This document shows, piece by piece, positions 25,457 through 35,920 of a DNA stretch of 64,000 bases (within the stretch, counting starts at the first letter, position 1; each line of letters begins with the position of its first letter). This DNA is from CBDBZL01 sp031399025. GTDB lineage: Bacteria; Pseudomonadota; Alphaproteobacteria; Sphingomonadales; Sphingomonadaceae. The stretch is taken from contig JANNOJ010000068.1 of the NCBI GenBank assembly GCA_031399025.1, positions 1 to 64,000 of the forward strand, given 5' to 3'. Made by a program: the position numbers and the translations under genes. The notes under the pieces were generated by a model. That model did not search any database and was not told the origin of the DNA. It saw only the letters and a program-made list of their open reading frames with translations.

Positions 25457-25984
25457 TCACGGGCCGCACTCGAAGATTCCCTGCACGGCGATCGCGTCGT
25501 CGCCACTGCGCACCGTCATCGTCGCCGGGAAGGCCGGCGATTGCGCCACCCCCTGCGGCGTTTGGCCGCCGGTGAGCGCGAATTCAACGCTTACGCCATC
25601 GCCGATGAAGCGGGCGGCGCCGTTCATCGCCTGGAACCCGCCGGTCGCGTCCATCGCCAGCACCCGAATACCCTCGGGCAGCTTGACGACGCCCTGGGCA
25701 CCGGCCTCGGGCCGCACGTCGGCGCGGCCCAGGAACAGCATCTCCCCGCCCGGTCCCGGGGCGAAGGAACAGGCGAGTTCGCCGGCGATGGCCGCCTGTT
25801 CCAGGTCGGCTGGAGTGAGCGCCTGGATCGCGAGATTGATCGCCTGCGCCCGATCGGTTGCCGGAGCGGGGCGATAGACCGGTGGCGCGGCTGTGGTTGC
25901 CTCTTCCTCCTGCTCGGGAGGGGTGTCGGAACAGGCCGCGAGGGCCAGTTGCAGGAGGCCGGCGGCCAGGAGGATCTTGGACAT
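25457..25984 (-). CDS. Putative lipoprotein, unknown function
   Basis: 175 residues from ATG 25984: MSKILLAAGLLQLALAAC is a lipoprotein signal with the lipobox LAAC, then an acidic and proline-rich linker and a globular part (DLEQAAIAGELACSFA, GGEMLFLGRADVRPEAG). No family recognised. It is convergent with dnaB and lies just downstream of the phospholipase D-like gene on the same strand. Confidence 0.6.
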   Translation of the reverse strand: MSKILLAAGLLQLALAACSDTPPEQEEEATTAAPPVYRPAPATDRAQAINLAIQALTPADLEQAAIAGELACSFAPGPGGEMLFLGRADVRPEAGAQGVVKLPEGIRVLAMDATGGFQAMNGAARFIGDGVSVEFALTGGQTPQGVAQSPAFPATMTVRSGDDAIAVQGIFECGP

Positions 25985-26040
25985 CGCCACTCCAACTCCG
26001 CCTCCGAGCCACAGTTTCCCGGCCAGGGTCAAGCCGGAGT

Positions 26041-26090
26041 GATGGCCCAGGTCACAGGCCCCGGTCACGGCCCCGGTCACAGGCCCAGGT
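26041..26090. repeat. Short tandem repeat (12-13 bp unit, GGTCACaGGCCCc)
   Basis: About four imperfect copies: caggtcacaggcccc, ggtcacggcccc, ggtcacaggccc, and a partial aggttc. It lies between the phospholipase D-like gene and the lipoprotein gene, overlapping the end of the former slightly. Probably slippage; no function seen. Confidence 0.6.
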
Positions 26091-27279
26091 TCAGCCGGCG
26101 CGTGACGGTGTAATCGACCACTCCAACCAGGAACCAGCTGGCCAACCAGCGCAGCCGGGTCAGCGGTGTGCGCCAGCTGCGATAGAGCGCCGGCGTCACT
26201 TCGATGGAGCGCTCTACCTGCATCGTCACGAATGCGCGCATCCGCTCGGCGAGAGCTGCATCCTCGATCCGCAGGACGATCTCCAGATTGAGGTAAAGGC
26301 TGCGCATGTCGAGGTTGGCGCTGCCCAGATACACCACGTCATCGAGCACGATGAGCTTGGTGTGCAGCTTGCCGGGTTGGAACTCGAAGATCCCCGCGCC
26401 GCGCTGCAACAGCTGGCCGTATAGAGCGCGCGAGGCGCCGATCGTGGCGCCATTGTCCGATTGCGCGGCCATGACGAGGCGGGTCTGCCCTCGCGCGGCG
26501 ATCGCGCCGATCCGCCGGATCATCCCGCGCGGTGGCGAGAAATAGCCCATGATCAGGTCGAGCCGGCGGCCCTGTTCCAGGTCGCGCGCCACGCAGCGCG
26601 CCCAGCTGGAAAGGCCGCGCGTGGGGCCGCCGATCAACAGCTGCACCGGCCCCGCGCCCGCCTGCCATTGGCGGACCTTGCGGCGGATGGCGCGAAATTG
26701 GGCGCGCGGGTTCGCCACCCAATCTTCTAGCTCGTCGAACCAGGCGCCGATCCGCTCCACGATCGGCCCGCTGACGATGTAGCCCAGGTCGCTCCAGCCC
26801 CCCTGCTCGGCGGGAAGGAAATAATCATCGGCGACGTTGAAGCCACCCAGCATGGCGCGGTTGCCGTCGGCCAGGGCGATCTTCTGGTGGTTGCGGATAA
26901 GGTAGCGGCGGCTGGCGGCCGGCATGAAACAGCGAAACCGCCCGCCAACTGCCGCCAGCGGTTCGAAGAAGGCCTCGTCCGCGTCGGCGCCGAACGCATC
27001 GAGGATGACAGTTACCGCCACCCCGCGCTTCGCCGCTGCCACCAGCCCATCGCGGACTGCCGCGCCACTCGCATCCCGGGCGAAGATGTAGAAGGCGATC
27101 CGCAGGCTGGCTTGTGCGTGGCCGATCAGGCCCAAGAGGGCGTCTAGGCGTTCGCGGCCCCCCGGGTAGATCATGAAGTGGTGCCCGGCGGCCACCTGTT
27201 GGAACGGTGCCGTTCGCGACGAGGCGCCAGTGCCCTGCACTTCGCCCGACCGGCTCTGTTCGGCCTCGTCCCTGCCCAT
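26077..27279 (-). CDS. Phospholipase D-like / cardiolipin synthase family protein
   Basis: 400 residues with two PLD half-sites: NHQKIALADGN near residue 130 and LHTKLIVLDDVVYLGSANLD near 305, both with the HxK(x)4D pattern needed for the covalent phosphatidyl intermediate. Family members make cardiolipin from two phosphatidylglycerols or act on other phosphodiesters. A C-terminal hydrophobic stretch (LRWLASWFLVGVVDYTV) may touch the membrane; the N-terminal helices of classical ClsA are absent, so it is closer to ClsB/C. Substrate not proven. Confidence 0.8.
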   Translation of the reverse strand: MGRDEAEQSRSGEVQGTGASSRTAPFQQVAAGHHFMIYPGGRERLDALLGLIGHAQASLRIAFYIFARDASGAAVRDGLVAAAKRGVAVTVILDAFGADADEAFFEPLAAVGGRFRCFMPAASRRYLIRNHQKIALADGNRAMLGGFNVADDYFLPAEQGGWSDLGYIVSGPIVERIGAWFDELEDWVANPRAQFRAIRRKVRQWQAGAGPVQLLIGGPTRGLSSWARCVARDLEQGRRLDLIMGYFSPPRGMIRRIGAIAARGQTRLVMAAQSDNGATIGASRALYGQLLQRGAGIFEFQPGKLHTKLIVLDDVVYLGSANLDMRSLYLNLEIVLRIEDAALAERMRAFVTMQVERSIEVTPALYRSWRTPLTRLRWLASWFLVGVVDYTVTRRLNLGL

Positions 27280-27383
27280 GGTGTCACCCTACCATGACGA
27301 ACCGGGCGTGAAACCTTGACTTTGCGCAAGGGGCCTTCCACTATGGCGTTCTTCCTGCATCGCAGCTTGTTATGGAGTGCCGC

Positions 27384-27728
27384 ATGGCGCGCGTTACCGT
27401 CGAAGATTGCGTCGACAAGGTTCCCAACCGCTTCGATCTCGTCCTGCTGTCCGCGCAGCGGGCGCGCGAGATCTCGGGGGGGGCGGAGCTCACCATCGAT
27501 CGCGATCGTGACAAGAACCCGGTCGTCGCGCTGCGGGAAGTGGCCGAACAGACCGTCAGGCCCAAGCAGCTGCACGAGAGCCTCGTGCAATCGCTCCAGC
27601 GCGTGCTCCCGGACGAAGAGGACGAGGCGGACGCCATCGGTTCGCTCAGCCAGTCGGCGGAGGCGATGCGGCTCTCGGCCGCAGCCCCGGCGCGCACGTC
27701 CTCGGTTGGTAGTGACTACGAGGGCTGA
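27384..27728 (+). CDS. rpoZ: DNA-directed RNA polymerase omega subunit
   Basis: 114 residues beginning MARVTVEDCVDKVPNRFDLV, the conserved omega start, with RAREISGGAELTIDRDRDKNPVVALREVA following. Omega binds the beta' C-terminus and helps core assembly. The ATG four codons upstream is less likely. The C-terminal 40 residues are variable, as usual. Confidence 0.95.
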   Translation: MARVTVEDCVDKVPNRFDLVLLSAQRAREISGGAELTIDRDRDKNPVVALREVAEQTVRPKQLHESLVQSLQRVLPDEEDEADAIGSLSQSAEAMRLSAAAPARTSSVGSDYEG

Positions 27729-27889
27729 CGAGCGCGGCTAGGCCCGCAGAGCGCGTGGGTCCGGGTTGGCGGGGCCTTTCCCGAGGCTTGTGCTCACCAT
27801 GACCGGATGATGACCGGCCAAATTGCAGGGTTGCGGCTGTAACTCGACTGTCACAATAGCTCGTCGAGGGCGAGCACAGGACGGTACGA

Positions 27890-28624
27890 ATGGCGGTCAT
27901 TGCGGTATACAGCGTCAAGGGCGGCGTGGGGAAGACGACCCTGGCGGTCAACCTCGCTTGGCTATCGGCCATCGTGTCCTGTCGGCGAACGCTGCTGTGG
28001 GACCTCGACGCGGCCGGAGGGGCAGGGTTCCTCCTCGGGATCAAGCCGCCAGGCAAAGCCAATGCAGCCGGCCTGTTCGCAAAGGACGTGCAGGTTGCGG
28101 AACTGGTCTGCAAAACGCGTTACGACCGGCTGCACCTGCTCGCCGCCGATGAAAGTCTGCGCGATCTGGCGAACATCTTTGCCCGCATCGGCAAAAAGCG
28201 GCGGCTTGCTCGATTGAGCGAAGCACTGGCCAAATCCTACGACCGAATCATCCTGGATTGTCCACCGGTGTTGGGAGAGATCAGCGCCCAGATCGTCAGG
28301 GCGGCCGACCTGGTCGTCGTTCCTCTGCCACCATCGCCGCTATCGAGCCGCGCGTTCGAGCTCGTTCGCGAGGAAATCGCCATCCACGCCGGGCGCGAGA
28401 TCCCGATCCTGCCGGTGCTCTCGATGCTCGATGGCCGGCGGGCTTTGCATAGCCAGGCAAGGGCCGACCATCCGGATTGGCCGGTGATCCCGCTAGCCAG
28501 CGCAATTGAGCAATGCGCGGTCCGGCAGGAGCCGGTGGGGGCCTTCGCACCCGCCACCCCCGCCGCCCGTGGGCTGGGCCAGTTGTGGACGGCGGTTGAG
28601 CGGAGGCTTGCGCAACCGGCTTGA
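27890..28624 (+). CDS. Solitary ParA/MinD-type ATPase
   Basis: 244 residues with the deviant Walker A VYSVKGGVGKTTLAVNLAW at the very start, LLWDLDAAGGAGFLLG (switch I/Walker A') and IILDCPPVLGEISAQIV (Walker B). ATP-driven dimerisation on membrane or DNA is expected. There is no parB, parS-like palindrome, cellulose or chemotaxis gene next to it, so the cargo is unknown. An AGGAC lies upstream of the start. Confidence 0.8.
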   Translation: MAVIAVYSVKGGVGKTTLAVNLAWLSAIVSCRRTLLWDLDAAGGAGFLLGIKPPGKANAAGLFAKDVQVAELVCKTRYDRLHLLAADESLRDLANIFARIGKKRRLARLSEALAKSYDRIILDCPPVLGEISAQIVRAADLVVVPLPPSPLSSRAFELVREEIAIHAGREIPILPVLSMLDGRRALHSQARADHPDWPVIPLASAIEQCAVRQEPVGAFAPATPAARGLGQLWTAVERRLAQPA

Positions 28625-28690
28625 ATGGTGGTGGGCACGGGGCGACCAGAGGTGAGGTCGCTGGTCCTCGGATCTACCGACCCGCCGCTG

Positions 28691-28894
28691 CTACTTGCCG
28701 CGCCCGGTGACCTCCTGCAGTGCGTCGATCCGCTTGGATGCGTCCGCCTTGGTCAGACCCGGATCATAGGCTTGGCCGTCATCGGCTTCCTCGGACCAGG
28801 TTTTGAGATAGCTGGCCTAGGCGCCGGTCATGGGCCCGTCACCCGTGGTCGACGCGTCTGGCGACTTATCGGGGTTTCGATACCCGGTGCTGAC
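28691..28894 (-). pseudogene. DUF3072 family protein with a premature amber stop
   Basis: On the minus strand the frame reads YRNPDKSPDASTTGDGPMTGA, then TAG at 28819-28817, then ASYLKTWSEEADDGQAYDP and LTKADASKRIDALQEVTGRGK to a stop at 28691. DUF3072 proteins have GAQASYLKTLxEEA at this point, so the TAG replaces a CAG (Gln) codon. The N-terminus also lacks a clear start codon. These small proteins of about 60 residues are of unknown function. The rest of the gap 28625-29033 holds nothing recognisable. Confidence 0.7.
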
Positions 28895-29033
28895 TCGGGA
28901 TGGTCGCTCGGCCGTTGGGTGATGGTTGACGCTCCTTGGCGGCAAATAGCGTTTGTGATCCTGGTTTGTTCCGATCCCGCCACCCTCTTTTGCGTCGCGC
29001 GGCAATGCGGTATCCTACGCGGGCGGGGTGGGC

Positions 29034-30104
29034 ATGAATGAACTTGGCGGGGGTCTCGGCACGGCAGAGGAAGGGTCGCTCCTGGCGCGCGCGCTCGAGC
29101 CCGGGTCAGGCGCTCGGGATCCCCATCCCCACCAGCCGGCGAACTGCCTCAATTGCCGCACGGCGCTGGTCGGCGCCTATTGCCATGCTTGCGGGCAACA
29201 AGCGCACCTGCACCGCACGCTGGGCGGCTTCATGCACGACCTGCTGCATGGCGCGCTGCATTTTGAAGGCAAGATATGGCGCACGCTGCCGATGCTCGTG
29301 CTGCGCCCGGGCACGCTGACGCGGCGTTACATCGAGGGCGCCCGCGCGCGGTTCGTCTCGCCGCTGGCGCTGTTCCTGTTCTCGGTGTTCCTGATGTTTG
29401 CGGTGTTCCAGGCGCTCGGGATCACCCCGCCCGCGGACCTCGCGTTAGACACGAACGTCGTCGAGAACATAGACGCCGCGCGTCGGGCGGCGGAGGCGGA
29501 GGCGAGCGATGCGCGGGGGGGTCTGCGCGCCTTGCCGGCCGATCATCCCGGCCGGCCGGCGGCGCTTCTCCGCCTCGAGGAGGCCGAGCGCGACGTTGCA
29601 GAACTCGCGAGGACCAATCCCCTTCTTGCCGAGGCAGATGGCGAGCAAACTAGTGTCCCGGGCAACACTGGCATCAAATGGGTCGATGAAAATCTTGTCA
29701 GGAAGTGGCGTCAAGATCCTGAGCTTATGCTGTACAAGCTACAAACCAACAGCTACAAATTTTCCTGGTTACTGATCCCTCTGTCCCTTCCTTTCGTCTG
29801 GATTCTTTTCGCTTGGAAGCGTCAGTTCAAAGGTTACGATCATACGATCTTCGTCACATACTCGCTAAGCTTTATGTCTTTTTTGTTTGTCACCTTCACG
29901 CTGCTTTCCGCCGCCGGAGTTCCCGGCGACGTACTTGGCCCGGGTGCCCTCGTTATCGCGCCGATCCACCTGTACAAGCAACTGAAGGACGCATATTCGC
30001 TGCGGCGGCGATCCGCGCTCTGGCGGTTGGTCGCACTTTACGTGATGATCCTGATCATCATGATGCTGTTCCTCCAGATCCTGCTGGTTCTGGGCGCCTT
30101 TTGA
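29034..30104 (+). CDS. DUF3667 domain membrane protein
   Basis: 356 residues. A zinc-ribbon-like head (CLNCRTALVGAYCHACGQQ) is followed by the DUF3667 core (HDLLHGALHFEGKIWRTLPM, RPGTLTRRYIEGARARFVSP) and hydrophobic helices (PLALFLFSVFLMFAVFQ; later WLLIPLSLPFVWILFAW, LVALYVMILIIMMLFLQILLV). Function unknown. The first half is as GC-rich as its neighbours, while about 29640-29920 is much richer in A and T with different codon use, so the gene may be a recombinant. Confidence 0.8.
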   Translation: MNELGGGLGTAEEGSLLARALEPGSGARDPHPHQPANCLNCRTALVGAYCHACGQQAHLHRTLGGFMHDLLHGALHFEGKIWRTLPMLVLRPGTLTRRYIEGARARFVSPLALFLFSVFLMFAVFQALGITPPADLALDTNVVENIDAARRAAEAEASDARGGLRALPADHPGRPAALLRLEEAERDVAELARTNPLLAEADGEQTSVPGNTGIKWVDENLVRKWRQDPELMLYKLQTNSYKFSWLLIPLSLPFVWILFAWKRQFKGYDHTIFVTYSLSFMSFLFVTFTLLSAAGVPGDVLGPGALVIAPIHLYKQLKDAYSLRRRSALWRLVALYVMILIIMMLFLQILLVLGAF

Positions 30105-30130
30105 GGCGCTGGGCAGATCGAAGGGCAAAC

Positions 30131-30160
30131 CCGCGGGAGCGTTCGCGGGCCGCTGCCAAA
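30131..30160. terminator. Possible hairpin between convergent DUF3667 and ftsH genes
   Basis: The 87-base gap between the two stops contains CCCGCG and CGCGGG separated by about 8 bases. It lacks a T-run on either side, so it may or may not terminate transcription. Confidence 0.3.
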
Positions 30161-30191
30161 TCGCTCCCGCCATGGAACGGCGGCCCTGCAA

Positions 30192-32138
<1,947 letters not shown>

Positions 32139-32247
32139 GCGCTGGAGAATCCTTTCCCCGCCAATGTAGGACACAAGGGGTGAATGGCAAGCTAACGCTT
32201 GACCCCCAAATATCTGCGCAAGCTGCGGCCGCGCCGGGCAAGGCCGG

Positions 32248-33492
32248 CTAGGGCTGGCCATCGGCTCTGGAGCGGGCGAACAGCAGCTTTTCAGCCAGGT
32301 CCGCGCCCTGCTGGCCAGTAATCTCGAACAGCGCCTCGAACGGCTGGTCGCCTTGCGCCGCGGCGGAGAGGCCCGTCGGCAGATCGGCGCCCCCGACGAT
32401 GGCGCCGAGCGCGCGCAGCCCGGTGTCGCGCGAGCCGCCGAGCACCACCACGAGCGCGCCGCTAGGCGCCCGGTAGCGGGTCAGGAAGGCGTAGTCGCGA
32501 TAATAGGCCGGCGAGGCCAGGCTGCGCGCCTCCCCGCTGACGAACTCGCGGCCGGTGCCCTGGTCGATCAGCTGGTCGTAGCTCTCACCGGGCGCAAAGC
32601 CCGAACCCATGAAGCTGAGCTCCTCGAGCAGCCCCATGCCCGAGAGCAGGCCGACATAGACCAGGTCGAAGCGGTTGAGCATGTCGGGCTCGAGTTCGGA
32701 GGCGGCAATCAGGCTCACCTCCTTGCCATGCGCTGCCAGCAGCGGGACCACCGCGTCGAGGCCGTAGGCGGAGGAGAAGGGCAGGTAGTTGAGCCCCATG
32801 TCCTGGGCGGCGCCGAACCGGTCGGGAGACAGGCTCTGCATGCGTTCCAGGTCGGCCGCCGAATTGACCCGGAAATCGCGGATCAGGCGGCCGTCCTCGG
32901 GGTGGACGGGATCGATCTCGCCATAAATGTAGTAGTCGCCCAGCACCACCAGCACCGGGCGCTCGCTGGCCAGGAGAGGCTGCCAGACCGCATTGGCCGG
33001 CGCCGGTGCTTGGCGCGGGTAGGCCCACCCGGCGAATAGCCCGACGATCAGGGTCAGCCCGGCAATGAACGGCCAGAGGAGCCGGCTCTGGCGCGGCATC
33101 GCGGTGGAGCGCGCCGGCGGGGTTCGATCGCCGACCGGGTGCTCGTCCTCGACCAGGCGCAGGGCGTAGATGCCTGCGGGCACCTGCAGGCGCACTGCGG
33201 CGGCGTTGGGCTGCTGCGCGTAATGCTCCTCCAGCCGGCGACGCAGGCGATGCATGTAGACGCGCACGGTTGCATCGTCGGCCGCGGGGTTGGACTGGCC
33301 GAACACCGCAGCGGAGACCTCGAGCTGGCTCGCGGGGCCCGCCAGGTGCCCGCGATCGGCCAGGTAGTCGAACAGGTCGCGCAGCCGCCCGCTCACGCCT
33401 GCAACCCCGGCGGCGCGCAGCCGCTCGACCTCGGCGGTGAAGGCGCCTGTCGCTTCGCCGGTGTCGCCAGGCAGCTGCGCCGCAACCATCAA
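32248..33492 (-). CDS. Membrane-anchored winged-helix (ToxR-like) regulator
   Basis: 414 residues. Residues about 30-113 form an OmpR/PhoB-type winged helix (GRLRDLFDYLADRGHLAG, DDATVRVYMHRLRRRLEEHY, GIYALRLV). A single membrane helix at 139-158 (LLWPFIAGLTLIVGLFAGW) follows, then about 255 residues that should face the periplasm (LVVLGDYYIYGEIDPVHPED, FAPGESYDQLIDQG, APSGALVVVLGGSRDTGL). This DNA-binding, membrane-spanning, periplasmic layout is that of ToxR/CadC one-component regulators. It is divergent from the TonB-dependent receptor at 33640 with 147 bases between, so that receptor is the obvious candidate target (inference). Confidence 0.75.
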   Translation of the reverse strand: MMVAAQLPGDTGEATGAFTAEVERLRAAGVAGVSGRLRDLFDYLADRGHLAGPASQLEVSAAVFGQSNPAADDATVRVYMHRLRRRLEEHYAQQPNAAAVRLQVPAGIYALRLVEDEHPVGDRTPPARSTAMPRQSRLLWPFIAGLTLIVGLFAGWAYPRQAPAPANAVWQPLLASERPVLVVLGDYYIYGEIDPVHPEDGRLIRDFRVNSAADLERMQSLSPDRFGAAQDMGLNYLPFSSAYGLDAVVPLLAAHGKEVSLIAASELEPDMLNRFDLVYVGLLSGMGLLEELSFMGSGFAPGESYDQLIDQGTGREFVSGEARSLASPAYYRDYAFLTRYRAPSGALVVVLGGSRDTGLRALGAIVGGADLPTGLSAAAQGDQPFEALFEITGQQGADLAEKLLFARSRADGQP

Positions 33493-33639
33493 GTAGCCCG
33501 CCTCCCCCCTGTGTGAGTAGGTGTAACCCCCCGTAACGCGCCGATTACCGTTATTTACGTGGTTTGCCCAGAGCCGCGCCCGCAGGGTTGCGACGTGCCT
33601 TCGCCTATACCCGTTGCTGCCTGCCGATCGGTCACCTGC

Positions 33640-35733
33640 ATGCCGGCTCGGCTCGTGCTAGCCATCGTCCCGCTGCTCGCGGGTGCGGCGTGGGTGGCGA
33701 CGGCGGCGCCGGCCTCGGCACAAGCCATTGCGGCCGGCGAGCCCTTCGACGTTTCGGCCGATCCGGATGCGCCAGCCGACGGTCCCCGGGTCGAGGCACC
33801 GCGCGACGTAATTTACGTATATGGCCGGGGCGAGCAGCGGATCGGCCGGGGGATCGCGGCCAGCGAGGGCGGGGTCTCGGGAGCAGACCTCGACGTGCGC
33901 CCGCTGCTGCGGCCGGGTGAGATCCTCGAGGCGACCCCGGGCCTCATCGCCACCCAGCATTCGGGCGGCGGCAAGGCCAACCAGTTCTTCCTGCGCGGCT
34001 TCAATCTCGATCACGGCACCGATTATGCGGTCTATCTCGACGATCTGCCGGTCAATTTCCGCACCCATGGGCACGGCCAGGGCTATCTCGACGTCAACGG
34101 GCTCATCCCCGAGACGGTGCGGCGGGTGGATTACCGCAAAGGCCCTTACCGCGCCGACACCGGTGATTTCAGCTTCGTGGGCACTTCGTTCATCACGACC
34201 CACGATATCCTCCACCCCTTTGCCAAGGTCGAGCTCGGCTCGTTCGGATACCGCCGCGTCGTTGCTGGTGGATCTGTGCCGCTTGGTGTTGGCAACCTGC
34301 TGGCGGTGGGGCAGGTGAAGCTCAACCATGGGCCATGGCAGCTGCCCGAGGAATTTGAGGGCTATTCGGGCCTGCTGAAGTACTCCGCGCCGGTGGGCGA
34401 CGGCGAGCTGCAGACCTCGGCCAATCTCTACCACGCCACCTGGGCGCCGACCGAGCAGCTGCCCGAGCGCGCGGTCGGCACGCCGGCGTGCGCGGATCGC
34501 TATTGTTCCCTCGACGAGACGTTGCGTGGCGAGACCAAGCGCGAGATGTTCACCCTCACCTACCGGTCGGACGATTGGCGGGTGACCACCTACGCCCAGC
34601 ATTACGACTGGAGCCTGCTCTCCAACTTCACCTTCTTCCTCGACGATCCGGTCAACGGCGACCAGCTGCGGCAATACGACGAGCGCTGGACCTTTGGCGG
34701 ACGCCTGGAACGCACGATGGGGCTGGGCGAGCGGCTGTCCCTGCGGGTGGGCGGCGAGGGGCGGGTGGACGACATCGACCGAGTGGGCTTCGACGAGACG
34801 ATCGCCGGCGAGAAGGAGTTCACCGTCGGCGCGTTCGGGGTGATGGAAGGCTCGCTGGGCCTGTATGCCGAGGCGGTCTGGCGGCCATTGGATCGCCTGA
34901 TGCTGATCGGGGGCGGGCGCGGCGATTGGTATCGCTTTCGCACCACGGCGCTCGAAGGCGAAGCCACCTGGAGCGGCACCGTGAAGGACGAAGCCTTCGC
35001 TCCCAAGATCGGTGCCGGTTACGAACTGGCCCATGGCCTTGCGGTCTATGCCAATTATGGCGAAGGCTTCCATTCCAACGATGCCCGCGGGGTGACGAAT
35101 CCCGACGACCCCGCACCCGGCCTGGTCGAGGGCGACTTCCAGGAGGTCGGGGTGCGGTTCGAGCGCGCCGGGGCCATCCTCACCGCGGTGTACTGGTGGA
35201 GTTCCAGCGACAGCGAACTCATCTATGTGGGCGACAGCGGGGCGGTGGAACCTAGCGATCCGGGGCGCCGACGCGGCTACGAGCTGACCGGTTTCTGGAA
35301 GCCCAACGACTGGCTGGCTGTGGACGCGGTGTGGACCGGCTCAACCGCCCGCCACCTGGGCCTGCCCGAGGGCGAGGATTACGTGCCCGGCGCGCTCGAA
35401 AGCGCGGGCGAGCTGGGTGCTTCGGCGATCTTCCCCGAGTTCAACGCCGCCGCGCGGCTGCGCTACCTCGGGCCGCACCCGCTGGTCGAGGACAATTCGC
35501 AGCGCGGCGCGGCGACCCTGTTGGTCAACGCCCGCGCCGCCTGGACCCCGCAGCGCCTGGCCGGATTCTCGGTCCATGCCGAGTTGCTCAACGCATTCGC
35601 TTCCTCAGGCGACGACATCGACTACTATTACCGGACGCGCCTGCCGGGTGAGCCGCCCGAAGGCGTGCTCGGCCGCAACAGTCGCATCGTCGAGCCACGA
35701 CAGGTGCGCGTGGGAATAAGCAAGACATTCTGA
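33640..35733 (+). CDS. TonB-dependent outer-membrane receptor
   Basis: 697 residues from the ATG of MPARLVLAIVPLLAGAAWVA, a signal peptide ending near ASA. The plug domain has PGLIATQHSGGGKANQFFLRG and FNLDHGTDYAVYLDDLPVN; the barrel follows and ends in the aromatic VRVGISKTF expected at the outer membrane insertion site. It imports a siderophore, vitamin, metal or sugar with energy from TonB-ExbBD; the ligand is unknown. The divergent ToxR-like gene may control it. No TonB box was pinned with certainty; ARDVIYVYG-like residues after the signal are the candidate region. Confidence 0.85.
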   Translation: MPARLVLAIVPLLAGAAWVATAAPASAQAIAAGEPFDVSADPDAPADGPRVEAPRDVIYVYGRGEQRIGRGIAASEGGVSGADLDVRPLLRPGEILEATPGLIATQHSGGGKANQFFLRGFNLDHGTDYAVYLDDLPVNFRTHGHGQGYLDVNGLIPETVRRVDYRKGPYRADTGDFSFVGTSFITTHDILHPFAKVELGSFGYRRVVAGGSVPLGVGNLLAVGQVKLNHGPWQLPEEFEGYSGLLKYSAPVGDGELQTSANLYHATWAPTEQLPERAVGTPACADRYCSLDETLRGETKREMFTLTYRSDDWRVTTYAQHYDWSLLSNFTFFLDDPVNGDQLRQYDERWTFGGRLERTMGLGERLSLRVGGEGRVDDIDRVGFDETIAGEKEFTVGAFGVMEGSLGLYAEAVWRPLDRLMLIGGGRGDWYRFRTTALEGEATWSGTVKDEAFAPKIGAGYELAHGLAVYANYGEGFHSNDARGVTNPDDPAPGLVEGDFQEVGVRFERAGAILTAVYWWSSSDSELIYVGDSGAVEPSDPGRRRGYELTGFWKPNDWLAVDAVWTGSTARHLGLPEGEDYVPGALESAGELGASAIFPEFNAAARLRYLGPHPLVEDNSQRGAATLLVNARAAWTPQRLAGFSVHAELLNAFASSGDDIDYYYRTRLPGEPPEGVLGRNSRIVEPRQVRVGISKTF

Positions 35734-35774
35734 TCCCTGACGTCTGATGGCGACGCATCTGGCGCGGCGTCGCC

Positions 35775-35792
35775 GCAACCGGCGCCGGTTGC
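35775..35792. promoter_or_regulatory. Perfect 18-bp palindrome between the receptor and the outer-membrane barrel gene
   Basis: GCAACCGGCGCCGGTTGC reads the same on both strands. It lies 42 bases after the receptor stop and about 130 bases before the start of the next gene. It could be a hairpin (no T-run follows) or an operator for a dimeric regulator. Confidence 0.35.
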
Positions 35793-35920
35793 GCCTCAAG
35801 CTGGTCGCTAAGCGAGGTGGCAAAAGCGCAACGGTTCGCAGCGGAAGTGAGATGTGGGGGATAGGGTCGACCCTCACCCCGTTGGGGAGCCTGACAGTCA
35901 AGCAATCGGGAATTTCTCAT

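Noticed and set aside
26041..26097. Repeats that might suggest a CRISPR array
   Set aside because: Units of about 12 bases with no spacers and no cas genes; simple tandem duplication.
28625..29041. 138-codon plus-strand frame after parA
   Set aside because: The minus strand here has a recognisable DUF3072 sequence; the plus frame matches nothing.
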